Part shown: positions 55,508 through 64,000 of the stretch, one piece after another | Position numbering within the stretch: position 1 is the first letter of the stretch | Layout: each line of letters opens with the position of its first letter | Assembly: GCA_001931905.2 (NCBI GenBank) | Contig: MSJI02000910.1 | Span: 1-64,000, forward strand | DNA length: 64,000 bases | Origin: Cladosporium sp. IMV 00045 | Taxonomy: Eukaryota > Ascomycota > Dothideomycetes > Cladosporiales > Cladosporiaceae | Reading direction: 5' to 3' | The notes under the pieces: generated by a model | Seen by the model: the letters and a program-made list of their open reading frames with translations, nothing else | Databases searched by the model: none | Told to the model about the DNA's origin: nothing | Translations under genes and position numbers: made by a program

Positions 55508-57000
55508 ATGACGACCATGGTGCGTACCGCCCACACCACCCCCGGACACGTGACCGCGCTGGCATACGTGCACGTCAGCCCGGTCGCTTGCTTCTCTCAC
55601 CTTCCTTGCAACAACCTTGCACAACAACAACCACTGACAATATGCAGGACCTCCGCGTGGGTAACAAGTACCGTATCGGCCGCAAGATCGGAAGTGGTAG
55701 TTTCGGTGACATCTACCTTGGTAAGGCTCAGTGAAGAGACATGCCCACAAGACATCCTACTAACCCTCCCTCCCAGGCACAAACATCATCTCCGGTGAGG
55801 AGATTGCCATCAAGCTTGAGTCCGTCAAGGCCAAGCACCCTCAGCTCGAGTATGAGGCTCGTGTCTACAAGTCCCTGGCCGGTGGCGTCGGTATTCCCTT
55901 CGTCAGATGGTTCGGCACTGAGTGCGACTACAACGCCATGGTTCTCGACCTCCTTGGCCCTTCGCTCGAGGATCTCTTCAACTTCTGCAACCGCAAATTC
56001 TCTCTCAAGACCGTCCTCCTCCTCGCCGACCAGCTGATCAGCCGCATTGAGTACATCCACGCAAAGAGCTTCATCCACCGCGATATCAAGCCGGACAACT
56101 TCCTCATGGGCATTGGCAAGAGGGGCAACCAGGTCAACGTGATCGACTTCGGTCTGGCCAAGAAGTACAGGGACCCCAAGACTCACTTCCACATTCCCTA
56201 CCGTGAGAACAAGAACTTGACGGGTACCGCCCGTTACGCCTCCATCAACACCCACTTGGGTGTCGGTAAGTCTCGCTGCAAGTCATGACATCCTCAATCA
56301 GAACATTCACTTACATCCTCACAGAGCAGTCTCGTCGTGACGACATGGAGTCTCTCGGATATGTCATGCTCTACTTCTGCCGTGGTAGCCTTCCCTGGCA
56401 GGGCCTTAAGGCGGCGACTAAGAAGCAAAAGTACGACCGCATCATGGAGAAGAAGATGACCACTCCCACCGAGGTCCTCTGCCGTGGCTTCCCCAACGAG
56501 TTCGCCATCTACCTCAACTACACCCGCTCTCTCCGCTTCGACGACAAGCCGGACTACTCCTACCTGCGCAAGATCTTCCGCGACCTCTTCGTCCGCGAGG
56601 GCTTCCAGTACGACTACGTCTTCGACTGGACCGTCTACAAGTACCAGAAGAACGCCCAGGCAATTGCCGCGCAGAACCAGCAGGGTCAGATTGCAGGCGA
56701 TGACGAGGACAAGACTGGTGCTGGGCGTCGCACTAACCAGGCTACCGCTGGCAACACTGCCGGCCTCACTGACAAGCGTCGCGGCCCCGTCAACCCGAGA
56801 GCCGAGGGCACCGGAATGTGAGTTGCCGAAAGCACCAGACTCTGCCCTTCTCCGCTCTTGTAAGCCCCTTCTCCTCTGCGTTCGAACGTTGCTTTGGCGC
56901 GAGGGGACAAAGAAGACTTTCGCTAACGACGCTCCCTTCGCACAGGCAACTTCGTTCTAGCAAGCGTGGCGCCGAACAGCCTGGCTATAACGGCTACTGA
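55508..57000 (+). CDS. ckiA: Casein kinase I (CK1 delta/epsilon, Hrr25-like)
   Basis: Five exons: 55508-55519, 55648-55720, 55777-56265, 56325-56817 and 56946-57000. The introns are 128, 56, 59 and 128 nt. The product is 373 aa. The first exon encodes only MTTM. The kinase domain starts at [19 protein letters not shown]. The catalytic Lys is in EEIAIKLES, the catalytic loop is [10 protein letters not shown], the DFG region is [12 protein letters not shown], and the CK1-specific [14 protein letters not shown] and [15 protein letters not shown] follow. The tail after about 295 is short and Gln/Gly-rich, ending in GYNGY without a Cys-Cys palmitoylation end. This suggests the nuclear/cytosolic Hrr25 type rather than membrane-bound Yck. 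Known roles of the type are DNA-damage response, ribosome maturation, vesicle traffic and circadian control (FRQ phosphorylation in Neurospora). Confidence 0.95.
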
Positions 57001-58634
57001 ATGGCTCAATGAACATGGGCAGGGTTGTCTGGGATGACTAGCACAACTTCTGACTCTCGACTCAACTTTTGGCGGCTTGACCCGCTTGATGTTTCGGCTT
57101 GTTTCTGCACGGCTGGACGTCACAATCATCTTTCATATCGGTATCGACTGCGTAATACATGGCTGAGGCTCGTTCTTTCGTTCGACCGCTCGCAGCTCTA
57201 AGAAAACGACACAACAATTGCGGAGGTTTCTCCTTTGGTTTACTGCTGGAGTAACTCCGACAATCACACCACCACCACAATTGTATCGTGCAGCAGCGGC
57301 GACGACGAGCTCAACAGCATGATTGAGCAGCATCCTGGAGTGTCACTCGGCAGGGTCTTCGGTTTCAATGATTTCTTCACGGATATCAAAAGACTGGATT
57401 CATCTGCAGGCCTTTCTTGGCCACCTCGAGACACGTTTGCTTGTTCAGGTTCTTTTTCCTAGCGCAAGTATCGATCGAAATCTCCTGATTGCACCCCACG
57501 AAACAACAACAAAACCCACAAAAAAAATAACAACAACATCTAATCCTGGAGCGAATCTCCACACCGGACATCAGTCAGCAACACGGGTGGAATTTTCGAC
57601 TTCTTTGGGTTCTTCACTCTTTTCCTTATCAGACTGCAAACAACTGTTATGCTTGGTACTTTCTCTGGTGGTATGGACTTTTGGCACGCGTGGGGAGGTA
57701 ATCGCGGCTTATGAGGGGCAGGCAGATGGACCGTGGTAGGATGCACGAAGGAGTCTGGAACGCAGTCGTAGGATTGGAGGCTCGTGGCAAGCATTCCGAG
57801 AGAAGTGCTTCTGCTGCAAATTAAGCCTTCTATGCTATGGCTGCGTCTGATCAGGCTGGCTACCGCTGCTGCTATCACCGGTCTGGGGGAGAGTATTGAT
57901 GTGTTTCTCCTGATTTCTTTGCTCGTTTTCTTGCTTTCTTCTTCTGCTGCTTTTATGGTACGTGCTTCCTCTGCTGCTAGTTCAGGAGTGTGTAGTACTT
58001 TTATCATGCAAATTGGGGTTTATTGGGAATCATCTGTTTCTCTTCTGCCGTGCCCGTCCTGGACTACGTGATAGCCCGTAACGAGCACTCGATTGATCGT
58101 GGAGTGTTTCCGATCCGAGAGCGGTTCAGGTCTGTCATCTCATTGTGAGGACCTTGGTATCATCAGGACAGGACTGCATGACTTTATTAGTTCGTTCGCT
58201 AGGTGATGAAGTCTGCAATACCTTCAACACTCGAAATGCACTCGTCAATTCGACGAGACCTTGCACGGTACTCTTCCTTTTCGCCACGTCCTTCAGAGTG
58301 ACTCAACTTCTCCGTTATAGTGTGGTACTGTATGGCATAATATTTCATGGACTGACTGCCGTTCCTCTCTCTGGCCAATCACGGAGCTCAAATTCCAGAT
58401 TTGATCTTGCCCCATCTCGACTTTCCTTCGCGAGCATCATTATTAGCTCTCCATCTTCGCCACTCTCTAGCAAAGCACCTACACACGACTTCTTCTGTAT
58501 CAGCTTTCATTTCATTCTTTTTTTTTCTACCCATCCACAAGCCATTCATAGCTCATCAATAACGAACACCACCACAAGCCGCCCGCCCGCCGACTCCAAA
58601 GAAGAAAACCCAAGGGCAGGGCTAAACAACCACA
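57001..58634. other. Intergenic, no gene seen
   Basis: About 1.6 kb between the CK1 3' end and the Rsm22 start, both plus strand. The right end is a C-rich leader. Open frames on both strands lack domains. Confidence 0.5.
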
Positions 58635-61235
58635 ATGCTCTCCCACTCCCTCAAACTGCAACAACAAGCCTCCCGCTCCGCCTGCGCCGCTTGTCGGTTA
58701 CGACAGGATATTGCCGTCAAGCAGCTCGCGAGGTCGAGATGGTCTGGTCTAACTCAGGTGCAAGCGCGGAATGCGACTACGGCTACTTCGACTTGGAATA
58801 ATGGCGGGAGCAAGAGGGGGTTCGCTGCGAGTTCTGCGCTGGGCGTGAGGATGAGGAGGGCTGGTGGGAGGGGTGTGGGGGGTAGGGAAGAGAAGGGTGG
58901 TGAGGGGGGAGAGAAAGCATCACGATCACGACAGGAAGAAGAGGAGGAGCAAAATGAAGGAGAAGCAGAACAAAAACAACGAGAAATCTCCCCCGAACAA
59001 GCGCGCCTGTCCCGCCTCCTGTACGCTTCCAGCCTGAAAGCCAACATGAGCACGCAGCGCCTCGTCGAGCTCGTCAATGTGCTGAGGCAGGATTTGAGCG
59101 CTGAGCAGAGGGCGCTGGAAGTCAGGAAGGCTTTTGGCGATACGTTGCCGGAGGGTTTGTTGGGCGAGGAGGATGAGATGGTCTATTTGAGGCTTTATGG
59201 GGAGCCGGTCGTGAGGTTGTGGGAGAGGGATTTGGAGGCTTTGGAGGAGGAGGTTTTGGTGGAGGAGTTGGAGGGGGAACAGGAGGGTGAGGGGACAAAT
59301 TTGGCGAGGCAGGGGCCGGAGGGGGAGTTCGAGGAGGTGGAGTTTGTGGATGAGGAAGGGGAGGAGGTCGGTGAGGGTGAGGAAGGGGAGGGGGAGGTTT
59401 TGGAGGGGGATGATGCGAGGTTGAGGGCTGATATTCGAAATGCTTTGGATGCGGAGGAGGCGTTGGAGGAGGCTGAAGAGGACGCGGAGGAGGAGGATGA
59501 GTTTGGTCCCACGATGCGAGCACATCCTCTCACTGTCGCTGGCCGCTTCGCCACTTCGCCTTCGAGCATACAATTGCCTAGGGATACGTTCGTGGAGCCC
59601 GTGCAGCTTCTCATCTCCAGAACAGCTCCGGTGCATTTGAAGGATGCAGCGCACAAGGTGTTTGGAGGGATCGGTTTGCCTTACAGTGCTTCTACGCCTT
59701 CACTTGCGAAGACGATGCAGCAGAAGCCGATCCCTCTCGACGCCACTCAAAACAGGATGTCGGATATCGACGCGAACAGTTTTCTATCCGTCCTCATGCC
59801 GGCTATGTACTCTTCCGTCATGGCAACGCTCGTCGAGACGAGGAAGCGCCTGGGCACCGCTTGGGCGGAACAGTTGGTCCGCAAGGCGGAGGTTGGAGAG
59901 CTCAAGATTCTGGACGCCGGAGGCGCTGGCGCAGGTGTCCTCGCCGTGCGAGACATGTTGAAAGCCGAGTGGCAGCGCATGCGTGAAGAGGATCCAGAAG
60001 CGGCTGCGAGCACCGCTGTCGCTGAGGCTGATGGGAAGGTCGGAGGTGCTGCTCTGTCTCCTCCACTTGGCAATGCTACCGTTCTCACGGCTTCGGATGC
60101 GTTGAGGCAGCGCTCGGCGGCGCTTTTGGAGAATACCACTTTCATCCCTCGTTTGCCTGATTATGTACATGCCGAGACCGAGACTGCGAGGAAAACTGGA
60201 AAGTTTGACTTGGTCATCGCTCCGCATACTTTGTTCCCCATCAGAGAGGAATGGGCTCGTAGGAATCACGTCGACAACCTATGGTCTCTGGTGAGCTCTG
60301 AGGGTGGCGTGTTGGTCATGCTCGAGAAGGGCATTGCCCGTGGCTTCGAAGCCATCGCCCTCGCTCGCGAACACGTGCTGAAAACCCACATCGCCACTCC
60401 CGGCCCCGAAGAAGAGAGAACGCAAAACATCGACGAGGAAGAAGTCGTCTGGGACGAGCCGAACAAAGAGACCGGCATGATCATCGCCCCCTGCACAAAC
60501 CACACCGAATGCCCCATGTACTCCGGCAAGAACAAGGGCGTCATCAAAGGCCGCAAAGATATCTGCCACTTCCAACAACGCTACACCCGTCCGACCTTCC
60601 TGCAGAAAATCCTCGGCGCCCGCGACAAGAACTTCGAAGACGTCAAGTTCTCCTATGTCGCCCTCATGCGCGGCCGAGACCTGCGCATCCCCATGCCCGA
60701 GCGTGCCGACGATTCCGCCTTCGCAAGCGCACCCACCGCGGTCCAAGGCGACGAAGCCACCGACAGCGCTTTCGAAGGCTACGAAAATGTCGAAGAGGCC
60801 GCCGACTCCGCCTCCCCCGAGACAGCCACAACCGCGCCCTCCCCCTTCTCCCTCCCCCGCCAGATCCTCCACCCGCTCAAACGCCGCGGCCACGTCATCC
60901 TCGACATGTGCACGCCCGCTGGCAGCTTGGAGCGCTGGACCGTGCCGCGCTCCTTCAGCAAGCGGGCTTTCCGCGACGCGCGCAAGGCTTCCTGGGGCGA
61001 TTTGTGGGCGCTGGGAGCGAAGACTAGGGTCGTCAAGACGGCGAGGGTGGGGGATAAGAAGAGACTGAAGGAAGCGGAGAAAGCACAGGGCGAGGGGGAG
61101 GAGGGCGGCAGGCCCGAGAGGAAGAAGTTGACGAAGAGAGTGGCGAAGGAGAAGAGGAGGGTTAAGGAGAGGAAGGCGGGGAAGAAGGGCGTGATTTTGG
61201 GGAGGGCTGGGGAGAGGGATGAGGAGCTTGATTAG
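58635..61235 (+). CDS. RSM22: Mitochondrial Rsm22-type protein (METTL17 family)
   Basis: A single exon of 866 aa. The N-terminus (MLSHSLKLQQQASRSACAAC) is a likely mitochondrial presequence. Residues about 95-300 are Glu-rich, with repeated acidic blocks unusual for the family. The methyltransferase-like core follows: HLKDAAHKVFGG, SVMATLVETRKRLG and ILDAGGAGAGVLAVRDM as the SAM-site-like loop. FDLVIAPHTLFPI and GVLVMLEKGIARGFEAI come next. The Cys motif CTNHTECPMY with the later DICHFQQRY corresponds to the Fe-S cluster region. The C-terminus is Lys/Arg-rich. Rsm22 proteins help assemble the mitochondrial small ribosomal subunit. It is not clear whether it methylates anything. Confidence 0.92.
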   Translation: MLSHSLKLQQQASRSACAACRLRQDIAVKQLARSRWSGLTQVQARNATTATSTWNNGGSKRGFAASSALGVRMRRAGGRGVGGREEKGGEGGEKASRSRQEEEEEQNEGEAEQKQREISPEQARLSRLLYASSLKANMSTQRLVELVNVLRQDLSAEQRALEVRKAFGDTLPEGLLGEEDEMVYLRLYGEPVVRLWERDLEALEEEVLVEELEGEQEGEGTNLARQGPEGEFEEVEFVDEEGEEVGEGEEGEGEVLEGDDARLRADIRNALDAEEALEEAEEDAEEEDEFGPTMRAHPLTVAGRFATSPSSIQLPRDTFVEPVQLLISRTAPVHLKDAAHKVFGGIGLPYSASTPSLAKTMQQKPIPLDATQNRMSDIDANSFLSVLMPAMYSSVMATLVETRKRLGTAWAEQLVRKAEVGELKILDAGGAGAGVLAVRDMLKAEWQRMREEDPEAAASTAVAEADGKVGGAALSPPLGNATVLTASDALRQRSAALLENTTFIPRLPDYVHAETETARKTGKFDLVIAPHTLFPIREEWARRNHVDNLWSLVSSEGGVLVMLEKGIARGFEAIALAREHVLKTHIATPGPEEERTQNIDEEEVVWDEPNKETGMIIAPCTNHTECPMYSGKNKGVIKGRKDICHFQQRYTRPTFLQKILGARDKNFEDVKFSYVALMRGRDLRIPMPERADDSAFASAPTAVQGDEATDSAFEGYENVEEAADSASPETATTAPSPFSLPRQILHPLKRRGHVILDMCTPAGSLERWTVPRSFSKRAFRDARKASWGDLWALGAKTRVVKTARVGDKKRLKEAEKAQGEGEEGGRPERKKLTKRVAKEKRRVKERKAGKKGVILGRAGERDEELD

Positions 61236-61670
61236 GATTTGTAATTGTAGGGGTGTTGGGTTGGTTGGGTTGTAAGATAGGGTATACCTGTAATATGTAT
61301 TGTACTATATGATCAGACGTGTCTATCGCTTTTGCGTCGAAGTTCTTGGGAGATGGGCTAGGTTGGTGGGTTTACATTCAGCTGGAACAAAATGTCAACA
61401 GGAACCTTCAGCATCATGTATATTTGATTGGAGTCCTATAATCGTCGATTATCATGATTTTCTGCAGTCGAACTGCTATACAGGAGTCGATTTCATCGTT
61501 CGTATGTCTCGAGACGTTCTGAAGTTCTCAAGTCGCTCGTTGCTACAGCGACGTCCGCCACCCGAACAAGCCGGACATCAGCAGCAAGACCAGATGGATA
61601 TCTGCATGGCATTAATATATTTATGAGATATAGATAAACACCAGGCGCCCTAATTATACTGTCGGCAAGA
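61236..61670. other. Short intergenic region
   Basis: About 435 nt between two plus-strand genes. A/T-rich 3' UTR, then the promoter of the right-edge gene. Nothing else is seen. Confidence 0.5.
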
Positions 61671-64000
61671 ATGTCGCACGGGTACGAGCTCTTGGTGGCG
61701 GAGGTGGATAGAGTGGTGAACAGCCCATATCCAACACAACTCAAGGTGAGTGTACATGACAAGCCGCAATAGTTGATAAGAACAGGATACTAACATCACC
61801 AGGAACTACACACGATCGCTTGCCAGAAGTGCTCAGACGCAGATATACTGGAATGGGCCGCCGCAAGGCCTTGCCAGGTCGATTCTCTGGCGAGGAATCT
61901 CACCCAAGCCCTCCAGCAATGGCCCTACGTTCTGGAGATCATCACCAAGTTCTGCGCGTCAAAGGGCGTGCGAGATGCCTTGCTCAGACATGAGCCGACA
62001 TTACTCTTCCAGACAGTCACACAAGCCGTCAACGGTGATTGGAAACACAGCAACGCTTCGATCGCCATGCTCTCCCACCCACTCCCTCGCCACATAACCC
62101 TCCCAGCAGCCAGTCAGAACCTCTTCCTCGGAATCGTCGACTACGCCACCCAGCAGCCTTCCACGACCTCCATCAAACCCATCTACCAACTCCTCAAAAG
62201 CGGCCTCTCACCCCTCCTCGGCCTGCTTTCGCACGAAACTCTGTCGCAGCTAGAAGCCCACTTCGTCACCATCCTGCGCAACACCATCGGCCAGGAAGAC
62301 CAATGCCTCACCCTCTACTGCCTAGCCATAATGAAAGCCATCGTCACCGCCGCCGACGCAGACCCCTCTTTCTCCAGCACCACCGCGCCCTGCTACGAAA
62401 CCCAAGAACTGCTCGCCAGCACGCCCAACACCCCCCGGTGGAAGCCAAAGAACATGCAGCAGTACTTCAGCGGCAACAAGGCGCAAAAAACGCTGCACCT
62501 GATCGTCCTGAGGGTCCTGTGGGCTTCGCGCGCAAGCGTGGAAGATTCCGTAGAACACACCGTCGAATGTCTCGGGTTGGCGAACGAGCTCATAACTTTC
62601 CTGCCGCAGGCGACCCGCGAGGCTTGGTGTGTTGAGAATCCGATCATTGTGCGCAAATTGCAGGAGAAGGCTTGTCAGAGCGGGTTGGACGATCGGGCTC
62701 GCCTGCCGGCGTTTGCGTTTATTGCAGCCTTTGTCGCGCGAGGAATGTTCCTGAGGGGATGGTTGATTCGCTCGCTAGCTGCTTTGTCGGACGGAGAATT
62801 TGACGATGCAGTTGGCTGGGGGTGTGGAGCCTTCCTTGCACTGGTGTGCCGGTTTGCTTAATGGCGTGCAGCTCGCGGAGGTTGTTGGGTCGGTTACCGC
62901 GTTTGCTGTCAAGGCCGCGCCGGGGGAGGTGGTGAAGCATGCTGAGACCGTTGTGGCGGTTGTGGAGTGCATGACCAGGAGCTTGAAGACGCATGAGTCT
63001 ATGGTTGATGGGGCGTTGGTTGCTTTGAGCTCGGCGGCTGTTGCGCAGGATTTGACGGATCTGAGGCGCGTTATGAGCAACGAACCGGAGTCAAAGACGG
63101 TTGAAGCAGGCGTTTGTGCCGCTGCTCTTTTGTCTGCTCGCAAGATAATGGGACATGCGATTACAAATTGTTTCTGAGCGCTGCTCTCGCTGCCGATCAT
63201 TCGCAGACGGACGTGGCGGCGGAGATATATCCTCTGCTCATCGAGACGCATGCTTTGACAGTCGCTAATGGACCACCTTGCGCTCACTCGATCACTCAAT
63301 CCCGCACACAGCAAGAGAAAGCAGCTCCCATCGCCATCGAACCGATCCACCCCGGAAGCGACTGGCAAGACATACTCGCCCAACACCTCCAGAGCAAAGT
63401 CCAGAAAGACCACAAGATCCTCTCCGCAGTCTTCTCCAACGCCTGCGCAGATCTCGAGCGAAGATGCTCCGAAGTCGAAGCTCCTCTGCGCGAAGAGAAG
63501 GCCAAACGCAGAGAACTGCAAGACCAGTACGATGACCTCTACCGCGCTTACGCCAGCTTGGAAGACAGCAAGGGTCGCGTGGAGATGCGTGCCGATGCTC
63601 TTGAGGCGGAGAAGGGCGAGTGTGTGCGGGACTTGGAGCAGGCAAGGGAGGAGAGTGATGGGCTTCTCCGACGGGTTGAGGAGTTGGAGGAGAGTCTGAG
63701 AGTCAACCAACAGCAGGCTAGGGAGCAGTTGGAGGAGATGAAGAGGGAGTTCGCTGATGCTGAGATGGTTCATGCTACGGATTTGGCGCAGTCGGAGGAG
63801 CGTATCGAAGATTTGGAGGTGAAGCTGTCGAATGTTGAGTCTGAGAGGACCAGAGAACAGGAGGCTACTGTGCAACTACAGAATGAGTTCGCAGACGTTC
63901 GCTCGCGGCAAGACGGTCTCGAGGCTGAACTGCAGACTTCACGTGTTTCTGACGAGGAGCACAAGAGCATTATTGCTGCGGCCGAGCAGGCGCGAGCAGT
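61671..64000 (+). CDS. Unrecognised helical-repeat/coiled-coil protein, 3' truncated, with frame changes
   Basis: Exon 1 is 61671-61745 (MSHGYELLVAEVDRVVN...). A clean 57-nt intron follows (GTGAGT, TACTAAC, CAG). Exon 2 opens at 61803. Up to about 62810 the protein is helical, HEAT/ARM-like, with many Leu/Ala. The frame then stops at TAA 62859-62861, while coding-like sequence continues one base out of frame to about 63170 and returns to the original frame until the window end. The last part, from about 63380, is a long Glu/Arg-rich coiled coil. Two unusual introns (62811-62871, donor GTTGGC; 63112-63206, donor GTTTGT) would also repair both frame changes in phase. I do not recognise the family. 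The gene runs off the right edge, so total length and function are unknown. Confidence 0.6.

Noticed and set aside
58926..59654. 242-codon minus-strand open frame
   Set aside because: Mirror of the Glu-rich, GAG-rich segment of the Rsm22 gene, which reads as Leu/Pro on the other strand.

Overview
This window is a gene-dense piece of a filamentous ascomycete (Pezizomycotina) nuclear genome. The evidence is short introns (about 50 to 130 nt) with GTAAGT-like donors and CTAAC-type branch points, a Sur7 protein, an AspE-type septin, a fungal adenylate cyclase, DASH Spc19, a GtaA-type glutaminase and a NACHT/ankyrin receptor. A Dothideomycete is my best guess, from general resemblance only.

Layout, left to right. 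The 5' end of a putative 7-TM receptor runs off the left edge (1-276, minus). It is followed by an AspE-like septin (2052-4445, minus), a broken small gene with two in-frame stops (5289-6095, plus), a secreted CBM18/GH18/LysM chitinase (6430-9171, minus), a secreted glutaminase A (9587-11876, minus) and a Sur7-family membrane protein (13113-14004, minus). A sparse stretch holds one intron-bearing tRNA-Glu. Then come ribosomal protein S4, the Rac GTPase and Mediator subunit 12 (all minus), an Asterix-like ER protein (plus), and the pair lipoyl synthase (minus) / molybdopterin synthase large subunit (plus), which share a 270-nt promoter. Aim11 (minus) and a CPSF6-like RRM/Gly-rich protein (plus) follow.

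The most distinctive locus is 36101-40872. A NACHT-ankyrin NOD-like receptor (minus) and a HET-S-like HeLo-domain protein (plus) are transcribed divergently. The receptor N-terminus carries one copy, and the HeLo protein C-terminus two copies, of the same ~19-residue motif. It fits the HET-s-related amyloid motif pattern (small, Arg, two variable residues, hydrophobic, Gly, Asn/Asp), and the HeLo protein ends in a HET-s-like Phe-Trp-Asp. This is the layout of a fungal receptor/cell-death-effector pair signalling by amyloid templating, like NWD2/HET-S, but with ankyrin repeats instead of WD40 repeats in the receptor.

The right third holds adenylate cyclase (42464-49214), the divergent pair Spc19 (minus) / ATP synthase subunit j (plus), casein kinase I, the mitochondrial Rsm22 protein, and a partial HEAT-like/coiled-coil gene running off the right edge. 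Three places show reading-frame anomalies worth checking against reads: the MED12 C-terminus, the right-edge gene, and the 5289-6095 gene.

Most genes are housekeeping. Secreted functions cluster on the left (chitinase, glutaminase), and signalling genes recur (septin, Rac, adenylate cyclase, CK1, putative receptor).
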